From Bin87 sp965261195 (lineage in GTDB: Bacteria > Chloroflexota > Dehalococcoidia > Lucifugimonadales > UBA3495), in NCBI GenBank assembly GCA_965261195.1, contig OZ253455.1, positions 1,364,001 to 1,428,000 of the forward strand: a stretch of DNA of 64,000 bases, written 5' to 3'. The notes below the pieces were generated by a model, which was given only the letters and a program-made list of their open reading frames with translations, was not told where the DNA came from and ran no database searches. This document shows, piece by piece, positions 18,501 through 24,303 of this stretch. Positions within the stretch are counted from its first letter, which is position 1. Each line of letters opens with the position of its first letter. Made by a program: the position numbers and the translations under genes.

Positions 18501-19202
18501 ACGCTGCTGGGGCACGTTAACGAGGTTACCGAGCGGTACACCCGCGACAACCGCAAGTTCCTGCGCATCGATCTGGGAATGGTGGGCGGCCAGGTGGAAA
18601 CGATGGTTTGGCCCGACAACCTGGAGAAGACGGCCCACGTCTGGCAGCAGGGCGCCACGGTGCGGGTGGTCGGCCGTTTGCAAGCCAGGGGCGATGACTT
18701 CTCGCTGGCCTGCTTCGATGCCAGGGAGTTTCTGATTGAGGCGCCGGCCGACGCTGACGCCAACTACTCGCTCCAGGGGAACAGCGCTGCGTCCAGCCCG
18801 CCGGAGGCAAAATCTCCGCTCCCGGCGGCGGCCCGCCCTCACCCCAGCCCGCTCCCGCCGGGAGCGGGAACCGGGACGACTCCCAGCGGCAACGGTAACG
18901 GCAATGGCAATGGCGCGCCGGCCGGCGGGCGGGATGCCGGTATGTTCATCAGGATGACCGAAACCGACGACGCCGACGGTGATCGCTACCTGCTGCGTCA
19001 GGCCATTCGGGTCATGCTGGAATACACCGGTGATGACAAGGTGTACGTGGAGCTAAACCTGCGGGAGGGCCGGCGCGTCCTGATGGAGATTCCCACCGTG
19101 TCAACCGAAGCCTGCCCGGAGTTGCAGCAGCGCCTGCTGGAACTGCTGGGCGAAGGCAACGCCGAATATCCCGGCTGGGAACTGTCGGCAGCGGCGGATT
19201 GA
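15546..19202 (+). CDS. dnaE: DNA polymerase III alpha subunit
   Basis: A 1218-residue replicative polymerase starting at GTG (MFTHLHTHTEYSMLDG). It has an N-terminal PHP domain (about 1-200) with HLHTHTEYS and ITDHGS. The polymerase core has VRGSAAASIV and PDIDMDFQD (about 392-400) holding catalytic Asp residues, then helix-hairpin-helix (about 830-900) and an OB-fold (about 985-1075). Residues about 1085-1135 form a Pro/Gly/Asn linker that includes the translation of a dispersed palindromic repeat (18836-18868) and an NG repeat. A conserved C-terminal block follows (YLLRQAIRVMLEY...). It is the cytoplasmic replication catalyst. Confidence 0.96.
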   Translation: MFTHLHTHTEYSMLDGISRIPDLVNRTRELGMDAMSITDHGSLYGVVDFYSECVEAGIKPIIGCEMYVAHGSRHERTPNERTANHLVLIAKDNTGYHNLLQLVTRSHLEGFHYRPRIDKELLEQHRQGLICLSGCPSAEVPTLLADGNYDAGREMAGWYREIFGENYFLELQQHEHVPQLPAINESLIRLNQDTGIPLLLTNDAHYVRQPDHQFQDVYICIQTGTNIHDEKRLRMEDSSYYIKSPAEMATLFPQFPQALDITGEVAQGCNVSLGFGQMHLPRYNTPNNEDADAYLKRICWEGFKRRYGNNNESAKARMEYELEVVKQTSFANYFLVVWDIISFVRQQDILFGVRGSAAASIVLYCLGITEIDPLEYRLVFERFLNFERKEMPDIDMDFQDDRRDEVLRYVIDRYGSDRVAQIITFGTMGPKAALRDVGRGLGMSYGDVDRVARMVPNRSRTLSDALTANPELKQTYESDPAMQNLVDNAQALEGIVHHVSTHAAGVLIADEPLTETVPLQRPARGDENSPVMMTQFSMDPVAKLGLLKMDFLGLTNLTILDRTIKLLDEERGIRIDLGRLGLDDEAAYALLGTGNTSDLFQLESAGMQRYIKELKPSNLGDIAAMIALYRPGPMEHIDRFIRSKHGQEEVTYPHPSMKELLDETYGVIVYQDQVLQILQNFAGYTLGAADTVRKAMGKKIPELMAEERDRFVSGAVTQGYTETMGSEIFDLIEPFAGYAFNKAHSVSYGLISYWTAYFKTHYALEYMASVLNCRLDHADRYIASINECTRMGITIGLPDVNASGVLYTIDKTVDKSAGLGQLRIGLTAVKSVGDGAVKPIVAERTANGPYTSVGDFCNRVDVSGLNRRTLEALAKAGAFDSLAPRAAVVGALDRIWAVAQQETRNRHSGQFGMFGKELDSNSGGTMLELVTNQPDYTAQEKAALEKEFIGVAISFNPILALAAVDPEGAINSVEQLDEDAVGTTVTLLGHVNEVTERYTRDNRKFLRIDLGMVGGQVETMVWPDNLEKTAHVWQQGATVRVVGRLQARGDDFSLACFDAREFLIEAPADADANYSLQGNSAASSPPEAKSPLPAAARPHPSPLPPGAGTGTTPSGNGNGNGNGAPAGGRDAGMFIRMTETDDADGDRYLLRQAIRVMLEYTGDDKVYVELNLREGRRVLMEIPTVSTEACPELQQRLLELLGEGNAEYPGWELSAAAD
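18836..18868. repeat. Dispersed CTCACCCC palindrome inside dnaE
   Basis: The segment starts CCCTCACCCCAGCCCG and contains CCCGCTCCCG/CGGGAGCGGG. It belongs to the same repeat as the intergenic copies at 7138-7172, 21281-21318, about 24017-24043, 35388-35423 and 36391-36422. Here it is in frame and encodes PHPSPLPPGAG in the dnaE linker. Confidence 0.75.
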
Positions 19203-19210
19203 AGTCCCTC

Positions 19211-19294
19211 CGTCATTGCAAGTAGCCACCCTTCTGTCATTGCAAGTAGCCACCCTTCTGTCATTGCGAGGAGCGGAGCGACGTGGCAATCTCG
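19211..19294. repeat. Partial copies of the TGTCATTGCGAG element
   Basis: Two tandem 24-base units (GTCATTGCAAGTAGCCACCC plus CTTCT) are followed by one half copy of the dispersed element (GTCATTGCGAGGAGCG through GGCAATCTCG). All lie in the dnaE to GIY-YIG gap. Confidence 0.7.
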
Positions 19295-19317
19295 TAATGA
19301 TAACAACGTTGTAGTTC

Positions 19318-19620
19318 ATGGTGACTCCCAAAGGGTACTTCGTGTATGTGATGGCTAACGCCAGATTCACGACGCTGTACGTTGGCGTTACGAACAATTT
19401 GGAACGTAGAGTTTGGGAACACAAGCACCGGGCACATCCGTCATCTTTCACCGCGCGCTATAATCTGGACCGCCTGGTCCACTTCGAGGATTGCGCGGAT
19501 GTGGAAGGAGCCATCGCCAGGGAGAAACAGATCAAAAGCTGGTCCCGGGCCAGAAAGGATGCCCTCATTGACGGCCTGAACCCGGGCCATGTGGATTTGG
19601 CGGCGGACTGGTACAACTAG
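19318..19620 (+). CDS. GIY-YIG nuclease superfamily protein
   Basis: A 100-residue single-domain protein of the UvrC-N/YhbQ-like GIY-YIG type. YFVYVMANA and LYVGVTNNLERRVWEH contain the two core strands (Y-x-Y and Y-V-G) with the catalytic Arg in NLERR. GAIAREKQIKSWSRARKDALI is the conserved helix with the metal-binding Glu. Such small proteins are common in environmental bacteria; their cellular role is unclear. The stop codon TAG spans the insertion point of the IS5-type element that follows. Confidence 0.88.
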   Translation: MVTPKGYFVYVMANARFTTLYVGVTNNLERRVWEHKHRAHPSSFTARYNLDRLVHFEDCADVEGAIAREKQIKSWSRARKDALIDGLNPGHVDLAADWYN

Positions 19621-20426
19621 GTTCTGTTGACATTTCACCGTAGCCAGATGAGAGCGGCGGTGAAATGCAGGAAGCCCAGGTATCTGGTGTCCAGCTTCTC
19701 AAACCGGGAGAAGATCCGGCGATAGTGCTTGATCTTGTTGATGAAGCATTCCACCAGATGACGCTCCCGGTACAGATGCCGGTCATAGTCGGCGGGTGCC
19801 TTGCGGTTCGAGCGGGGCGGAATGACCGGCATCATACCCAGTTCCAGGATGTGCTGGCGAAACTCCTGGGCATCGTACCCTTTGTCGGCCAGTACGTGCT
19901 CGCCAGCATAACCGGCGATCAACTCCTCCGCCTGGGTGATGTCGTGCTGTTGCCCTCCGGTCAGTATGAATCGCAGGGGGTTGCCCAAGCCGTCCACGCT
20001 CACGTGAATCTTGGTGCTGAACCCGCCGCGGCTCCGGCCCAGGGCCTGGGCCGCCTGGCCACCCTTTTTGGGGGAGCTCCCGCCGCGCAAGGGTGCGCCC
20101 GGACCACCGTGCTGTCGATGATCAGGTATTCCAGATCCGCGTCGTCGCAGAAATGTTGATGCATTTGGGCCCAGACGCCTTGGTCAGTCCAACGGGCGAA
20201 TCGTTTATAGACGCTGTTCCAGTTCCCGTATTCGGCTGGCAGCAGTCGCCATTGGGCCCCAGAGCGGTTAATCCATAAGACGGCCTCGACAAAACGCCGG
20301 CAATCCGCTTCCTGGCCAACGTACACGCCAGTGCAACCACGCAAGAAATCGAGCATCCTGGCCCACTGTTCTGGTGATAATCTGATGTTTGACATACAGC
20401 CATTATAATGAAATGTCAACAGAACC
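19620..20426 (-). mobile_element. IS5-family (IS427-group-like) insertion sequence, 807 bp
   Basis: Perfect 18-bp terminal inverted repeats GGTTCTGTTGACATTTCA lie at 19620-19637 and 20409-20426. The flanks carry a TA duplication (19618-19619 and 20427-20428). The single transposase is split over two frames joined by a slippery run, as is usual for the IS427 group. Both ends are intact and the frames are undamaged, so the copy looks recent and potentially active. Confidence 0.88.
19635..20395 (-). CDS. IS5-family DDE transposase, expressed by -1 frameshift
   Basis: The first frame starts at the ATG at 20395 (MSNIRLSPEQWARML) and runs to 20000. The second frame is open from 20090 to 19635. They overlap at CCCCCAAAAAGGG (complement of about 20062-20074), where CCCAAAA is an X-XXY-YYZ slippery heptamer in the first frame, and slipping back one base enters the second frame. 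The fused protein carries the DDE residues in LIIDSTVVRAH, VLADKGYDA and RHLVECFINKIKHYRRI. It catalyses cut/paste-type transposition of the surrounding element. Confidence 0.85.
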
Positions 20427-20432
20427 TAGTAC

Positions 20433-20530
20433 CGGTCATTGCGAGCGACTAGTTCCTGTGATTGGGAACGCCGAGTACCGGTCATTGGGAGCGACCAGTT
20501 CCCCGGTCATTGGGAGCGACCAGTTCCCCT
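20433..20530. repeat. Tandem GGTCATTGGGAGCGACCAGT repeats
   Basis: Three to four degenerate units of about 28 bases, CCGGTCATTG(C/G)GAGCGAC(T/C)AGTTCC, lie directly after the IS5-type element. They run into a full copy of the dispersed TGTCATTGCGAG element, whose terminus they resemble. Confidence 0.7.
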
Positions 20531-20639
20531 GTCATTGCGAGCGAAGCGTGGCAATCTCGTCGCCGTAGCAAGGGTGGTTCACCGACGTGTGCTCAACCTC
20601 GTCGGGATTGCCACGTCGCTGCGGTTCCTCGCAATGACA
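20531..20639. repeat. Dispersed TGTCATTGCGAG element, copy A
   Basis: A 109-bp unit bounded by GTCATTGCGAG and CTCGCAATGAC, with the internal blocks CGTGGCAATCTCG and CGGGATTGCCACG. It lies in the opposite orientation to the copies at 42199-42305, 49818-49962 and 63395-63516. Confidence 0.75.
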
Positions 20640-20671
20640 GAAAGGGGCTACTTGCGATGACAGAAACGCCC

Positions 20672-21238
20672 CTACTCGCTGGCCGGTATTTGCAGGCCGA
20701 GGCCGGCGGCGATGTAGCGTTTGCCGTTTTCCTGGTAGCCGGCGGTGGGGTTTTCCAGGCGCTGGCGGTGTACTGCCGGCAGCTCGCGGATGCGGCCGGG
20801 CACACCCACCACCAGCGACTCCGGCGGGATGGCGGCTCCGGTTACGATGGCCCCCGCGCCAATCAGCACGTAGTCGCCCACATCGCAGTCCTCCAGGCAC
20901 ACCGCGTTGACGCCAATCATCACGTTGTTGCCGATTTTGCCGCCGTGTACCACCGCGCCGTGGGTCATCAGCACGTTGTCGCCCAGCTCCAGAAAGTCGT
21001 CGGTGTGCAGCACGCAGTTGTCCTGGATGGAGCAGTTCTTGCCAATGATAATGCGGCCGTAGTCGCCGCGAATTACCGCGCCGGGCCAGATGCTGGTGCC
21101 CTCGCCGATGCTGACGTCGCCGACGATGTAGGCGGCCTCGCTGACGAACACGCTGGGATGGATTTGGGGCGACTTGCCGTCGATGCTGCGAATCAAAGCG
21201 TAACTCCCGGGTAATGTGGATGGGGTTATTATACGCAT
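20672..21238 (-). CDS. Gamma-carbonic anhydrase family protein
   Basis: From the ATG at 21238 the product has 188 residues (an in-frame GTG 15 bases earlier is possible). It is a left-handed beta-helix protein with hexapeptide repeats: HPSVFVSEAAYIVGDVSIGEGTSIWPGAVIRGD, IGKNCSIQDNCVLHTDD. The zinc-ligand histidines are in VLHTDD and MTHGAVVHGG, and LVVGVPGRIR closes the coil. YrdA/CaiE-like proteins of this type bind zinc; some are active carbonic anhydrases, and many have no known substrate. It is cytoplasmic. The C-terminal 30 residues are a helix capping the trimer. No operon partner is visible. Confidence 0.85.
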   Translation of the reverse strand: MRIITPSTLPGSYALIRSIDGKSPQIHPSVFVSEAAYIVGDVSIGEGTSIWPGAVIRGDYGRIIIGKNCSIQDNCVLHTDDFLELGDNVLMTHGAVVHGGKIGNNVMIGVNAVCLEDCDVGDYVLIGAGAIVTGAAIPPESLVVGVPGRIRELPAVHRQRLENPTAGYQENGKRYIAAGLGLQIPASE

Positions 21239-21305
21239 GGGAAGCCCGCCCACACCCCCGGCCCTGCCTGCTCCAATCCCCGCTCCCTTGCTTGATGGGA
21301 GCGGG

Positions 21306-21743
21306 CTAGGGTGAGGGTGATGGCGGCGGTGGCACCCGGAACCGGACGCTGCCGTCGGTGTCGTGCTCGTGGTGCGAAATTGCCGCCAGCAGCTCCTGCC
21401 GGGTGGTGGACACTTCCGCTGACAACCCGTCCATCCGCCCGTCCAGCCTTTCGCCTAGCGCGTCAATCCGCACTCCCAGCACGGCCACCTCCGCGCCCAA
21501 CGCGGCCAGCTGCGTTCCGTGCGCCTCCAGCCGTTCCCCTTGCCGGTCGAGACGTTGGCCTATATCGTCAATCCGCCCACCCAGCTGTGCGCCCTGTGCG
21601 TCCAGCCGTGCGCCCAGGGCGTCCATGCGGCTGGCCAGGCGGCCCGCCCAATAGAACATTGAGCCGACCAGCGCGGCCAGCGTCATTACGCCGACTCCGA
21701 CGCCGATGACGCTGATGATGATGCTGATGACGGCAAGGTCCAT
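21306..21743 (-). CDS. Membrane-anchored undecad coiled-coil protein, family A copy 1
   Basis: A 145-residue protein with an N-terminal membrane segment (about 4-33, ending GSMFYWAGRLASRMDAL). Its coiled coil is built of 11-residue units of the type LGARLDAQGAQ (about 40-120), with an acidic C-terminal tail. It ends in a run of PSP encoded by a copy of the dispersed palindrome, unlike its three paralogues. It is the first of four head-to-tail copies (21306-23391). The coiled coil probably projects from the membrane as a stalk or oligomer; the function is unknown. There is no Shine-Dalgarno; a conserved promoter sits 9 bases upstream of the ATG, so the mRNA may be leaderless. Confidence 0.65.
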   Translation of the reverse strand: MDLAVISIIISVIGVGVGVMTLAALVGSMFYWAGRLASRMDALGARLDAQGAQLGGRIDDIGQRLDRQGERLEAHGTQLAALGAEVAVLGVRIDALGERLDGRMDGLSAEVSTTRQELLAAISHHEHDTDGSVRFRVPPPPSPSP

Positions 21744-21751
21744 AATAGGAG

Positions 21752-21780
21752 AGTGTACCCGCCAGTCTGGAGATTAGCAA
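21752..21780 (-). promoter_or_regulatory. Promoter of family A copy 1
   Basis: On the minus strand TTGCTA and TACACT are 17 bases apart; the -10 box ends 8 bases before the ATG. The same arrangement precedes all four copies. Confidence 0.5.
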
Positions 21781-21798
21781 AGGGGATGGTGGCGGCAG

Positions 21799-21835
21799 CC
21801 TTACGCCGGCGGCGGCCTTACGCCGCCGGTGGCAC
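21799..21835. repeat. CCTTACGCCGGCGG repeats at a gene end
   Basis: Two copies of a short GC palindromic unit, read CCTTACGCCGGCGG on the plus strand. The minus-strand stop TAA of the next gene lies inside one unit. Four units occur at 22333-22392, two at 22955-22989 and two at 23448-23480, each at the 3' side of a family A gene or its upstream gap. Confidence 0.65.
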
Positions 21836-22267
21836 CAGGAACCTGACGTTGCCGTCGGTGTCGTGCTCGTGGTGCGAGACTGCCGCCAGCAGCTCCTGCC
21901 GGGTGGTGGACACTTCCGCTGACAACCCATCAATCCGCACTCCTACCACGGCCACCTCCGCGCCCAACTCGGCCAGCCGTTCTCCGTGAGCCTCCAGCCG
22001 TTCCCCTTGCCGGTCGAGACGTTGGCCTATATCGTCAATCCGCCCACCCAGCTGCGCGCCCTGGGCGTCCAGCCTTTCGCCCAGCTGCTGACCCAAGGCG
22101 TCCAGCCGTGCGCCCAGCTGTGCGCCCTGTGCGTCCAGCCGTGCGCCCAGGGCGTCCATGCGGCTGGCCAGGCGGCCCGCCCAATAGAACATTGAGCCGA
22201 CCAGCGCGGCCAGGGTGATTAGGCCGACGCCGGCGCCGATAATGCTGATGCTGATGCCAAGGTCCAT
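21818..22267 (-). CDS. Membrane-anchored undecad coiled-coil protein, family A copy 2
   Basis: 149 residues with the same plan as copy 1: membrane segment (about 5-33, ISIIGAGVGLITLAALVGS), 11-residue coiled-coil units (LGARLDALGQQ, LGERLDAQGAQ, ...), then EVSTTRQELLAAVSHHEHDTDGNVRFLVPP. It is one 11-residue unit longer than copy 4. The near-identical flanks and ends show it arose by tandem duplication. TTGATG/TACACT (22277-22305, 17-base spacer) precede the ATG by 9 bases. Confidence 0.65.
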   Translation of the reverse strand: MDLGISISIIGAGVGLITLAALVGSMFYWAGRLASRMDALGARLDAQGAQLGARLDALGQQLGERLDAQGAQLGGRIDDIGQRLDRQGERLEAHGERLAELGAEVAVVGVRIDGLSAEVSTTRQELLAAVSHHEHDTDGNVRFLVPPAA

Positions 22268-22276
22268 AATATTGAG

Positions 22277-22305
22277 AGTGTACCCGCCAGTCTGGAAATC
22301 ATCAA
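22277..22305 (-). promoter_or_regulatory. Promoter of family A copy 2
   Basis: TTGATG and TACACT on the minus strand with a 17-base spacer; the -10 box is 9 bases from the ATG. Confidence 0.5.
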
Positions 22306-22332
22306 AGGGGATGGTGGCGGCAATGCGGCCTT

Positions 22333-22392
22333 ACGCCGGCCGCCTTACGCCGGCGGTGGCCTTACGCCGGCGGCCGCCTTACGCCGGCGGTG
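22333..22392. repeat. CCTTACGCCGGCGG repeats, four units
   Basis: Four copies of the short GC-rich unit. The stop codon of family A copy 3 lies in the last of them. Confidence 0.6.
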
Positions 22393-22894
22393 GCACCAGG
22401 AACCTTACGTTGCCGTCCGTGTCATGCTCGTGGTGCGAAATTGCCGCCAGCAGCTCCTGCCGGGTGGTGACTACTTCCCCTGACAACCCGTCAATCCGCA
22501 CTCCTACCACGGCCACCTCCGCGCCCAACGCCTCCAGCTGCGCTCCGTGCGCCTCCAGCCGTTCCCCTTGCCGGTCGAGACGTTGGCCTATATCGTCAAT
22601 CCGCCCACCCAGCTGCGCGCCCTGTGCGTCCAGCCTTTCGCCCAGCTGCTGACCCAAGGCGTCAATCCGTGCGCCTAGCTGCGCACCCTGTGCGTCAATC
22701 CGTGCGCCCAGCTGCGCGCCCTGTGCGTCAATCCGTGCGCCCAGCTGCGCGCCCTGTGCGTCCAGCCGTGCGCCCAGCGCGTCCATGCGGCTGGCCAGGC
22801 GGCCCGCCCAGTAGAACATTGAGCCGACCAGCGCGGCCAGGGTGATTAGGCCGACGCCGGCGCCGATAATGCTGATGCTGATGCCAATGTCCAT
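22379..22894 (-). CDS. Membrane-anchored undecad coiled-coil protein, family A copy 3
   Basis: The longest member at 171 residues. It is identical in plan to copies 2 and 4 but carries extra near-perfect LGARIDAQGAQ units (residues about 50-85), encoded by 33-base tandem repeats. Against copy 4 it is longer by exactly 33 residues, three units. The C-terminal block STTRQELLAAISHHEHDTDGN is shared by all copies. The function is unknown; a variable-length membrane-proximal rod is the structural inference. Confidence 0.65.
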   Translation of the reverse strand: MDIGISISIIGAGVGLITLAALVGSMFYWAGRLASRMDALGARLDAQGAQLGARIDAQGAQLGARIDAQGAQLGARIDALGQQLGERLDAQGAQLGGRIDDIGQRLDRQGERLEAHGAQLEALGAEVAVVGVRIDGLSGEVVTTRQELLAAISHHEHDTDGNVRFLVPPPA

Positions 22895-22903
22895 AATATT
22901 GAG

Positions 22904-22932
22904 AGTGTACCCGCCAGTCTGGAAATCATCAA
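22904..22932 (-). promoter_or_regulatory. Promoter of family A copy 3
   Basis: TTGATG and TACACT on the minus strand with a 17-base spacer, 9 bases before the ATG. Confidence 0.5.
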
Positions 22933-22974
22933 AGGGGATGGTGGCGGCAATGCAGCCTTACGCCGGCGGCCGCC

Positions 22975-23391
22975 TTACGCCGGCGGTGGCGCCGGGAACC
23001 GGACGTTGCCGTCGGTGTCGTGCTCGTGGTGCGAAATTGCCGCCAGCAGCTCCTGCCGGGTGGTGGACACTTCCGCTGACAACCCATCAATCCGCACTCC
23101 TACCACGGCCACCTCCGCGCCCAACTCGGCCAGCCGTTCTCCGTGAGCCTCCAGCCGTTCCCCTTGCCGGTCGAGACGTTGGCCTATATCGTCAATCCGC
23201 CCACCCAGCTGCGCGCCCTGGGCGTCAATCCGCCCACCCAGCTGCTGACCCAGGGCGTCCAGCCGTGCGCCCAGCGCGTCCATGCGGCTGGCCAGGCGGC
23301 CCGCCCAGTAGAACATTGAGCCGACCAGCGCGGCCAGGGTGATTAGGCCGACGCCGGCGCCGATAATGCTGATGCTGATGCCAATGTCCAT
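22975..23391 (-). CDS. Membrane-anchored undecad coiled-coil protein, family A copy 4
   Basis: The shortest member, 138 residues: membrane segment (about 5-33), then LGARLDALGQQ, LGGRIDAQGAQ, LGGRIDDIGQR and further 11-residue units, and the shared C-terminal block ending VRFPAPPPA. As transcription is leftward, this is the first gene of the array, but each gene keeps its own promoter copy. No Shine-Dalgarno is visible in the 9 bases between -10 box and ATG. Confidence 0.65.
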   Translation of the reverse strand: MDIGISISIIGAGVGLITLAALVGSMFYWAGRLASRMDALGARLDALGQQLGGRIDAQGAQLGGRIDDIGQRLDRQGERLEAHGERLAELGAEVAVVGVRIDGLSAEVSTTRQELLAAISHHEHDTDGNVRFPAPPPA

Positions 23392-23400
23392 AATATTGAA

Positions 23401-23429
23401 AGTGTACCCGCCAGTCCGGAGATTAGCAA
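23401..23429 (-). promoter_or_regulatory. Promoter of family A copy 4
   Basis: TTGCTA and TACACT on the minus strand with a 17-base spacer, 9 bases before the ATG. Confidence 0.5.
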
Positions 23430-23702
23430 AGGGGATGGTGGCGGCGGCCTTACGCCGGCGGCAGCCTTACGCCGGCGGCGGGCCGCTCGGTCGTCTATTC
23501 GTTCTATAATAGCAATAGCGTCCAACCGCTGGCAGAGGCTCCGGCCAATGTAATCTAGGCTCGAGAACATGACGACCAGAAATGTAACCGGGCAGGTAAT
23601 GACGCTGAAGGTAATGACGCTGATTGTGCGGTCATACCTACTCAACGGTTTAAACCCCCAGCGAGGGTTTAGCAACGAGCCGACCATCGCCGCACCCCCG
23701 GC

Positions 23703-23756
23703 CGCTCCAGTCCCCGCTCCAGTCCCCGCTCCAGTCCCCGCTCCAGTCCCCGCTCC
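23703..23756. repeat. 12-base tandem repeat CCAGTCCCCGCT
   Basis: Four to five tandem copies of CCAGTCCCCGCT directly before the 39-base minisatellite. No supported gene covers it. Confidence 0.7.
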
Positions 23757-23762
23757 ATTGAT

Positions 23763-24005
23763 GCGAGCGGGAGTCCGACGGCGCCCTCGCCCTCTCATCA
23801 CGGGAGCGGGAGTCCGACGGCGCCCTCGCCCTCTCATCATGGGAGCGGGAGTCCGACGGCGCCCTCGCCCTCTCATCACGGGAGCGGGAGTCCGACGGCG
23901 CCCTCGCCCTCTCATCATGGGAGCGGGAGTCCGACGGCGCCCTCGCCCTCTCATCATGCGAGCGGGAGTCCGACGGCGCCCTCGCCCTCTCATCAAGGGA
24001 GCGGG
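23763..24005. repeat. 39-base minisatellite, six copies plus a partial
   Basis: The landmark AGCGGG recurs at 23766, 23805, 23844, 23883, 23922, 23961 and 24000, exactly 39 bases apart. Each unit reads GAGCGGGAGTCCGACGGCGC followed by CCTCGCCCTCTCATCA and three bases. Units differ mainly at two positions near the junction. The unit looks like an amplified fragment of the dispersed palindrome, a complete copy of which follows at about 24017-24043. There are no spacers, so it is not a CRISPR array. Frames through it give only low-complexity peptide. Confidence 0.85.
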
Positions 24006-24280
24006 AAGCTCGCCCTCACCCCCGGCCCCTCTCCCGTAGACTGAGGGCTGTAACCCCCACTTATTTTAGAAATTGCCCAAAATCGGTTCCTTTCCCGTAA
24101 TACTCCCGTAATACTGCGTGGGTTAGAATTGCGCAGTATGAGTACCAATCTACCCATCCGTCGCTCCGGGCCGGCGGCCCGCTGCCCCTTTGCCGACGGG
24201 CTGCACACAGGAGGTGCCACACCGAACTAAACTAAATATCCACCAGGCGCGGGCGGACTTCGCCTCCGCCGCACTCCGAC

Positions 24281-24296
24281 AATCTCAAGGGAGATT
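24281..24296 (+). promoter_or_regulatory. Leader hairpin covering the Shine-Dalgarno site (gene at 24304)
   Basis: AATCTC pairs with GAGATT across AAGG, so that AAGGGAGA, the ribosome-binding sequence, lies in the loop and 3' arm, 7 bases before the ATG. The same structure precedes the genes at 28485 and 30350. Confidence 0.6.
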
Positions 24297-24303
24297 TTGT
24301 CAA

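Noticed and set aside
16296..18842. 848-residue leftward open frame opposite dnaE
   Set aside because: It lies antisense to a clear DNA polymerase III gene; long antisense frames are expected at this GC content and the peptide has no domain.
20093..20278. Small rightward frame within the IS5-type element
   Set aside because: It is antisense to the transposase and has no support.
23763..24005. Possible CRISPR array
   Set aside because: The 39-base units are directly tandem, with no unique spacers and no cas genes nearby.
23569..24039. Rightward open frame with PAPVPAP and AGVRRRPRPLI repeats
   Set aside because: It is the translation of the 12-base and 39-base tandem repeats, with no ribosome site, signal or domain.
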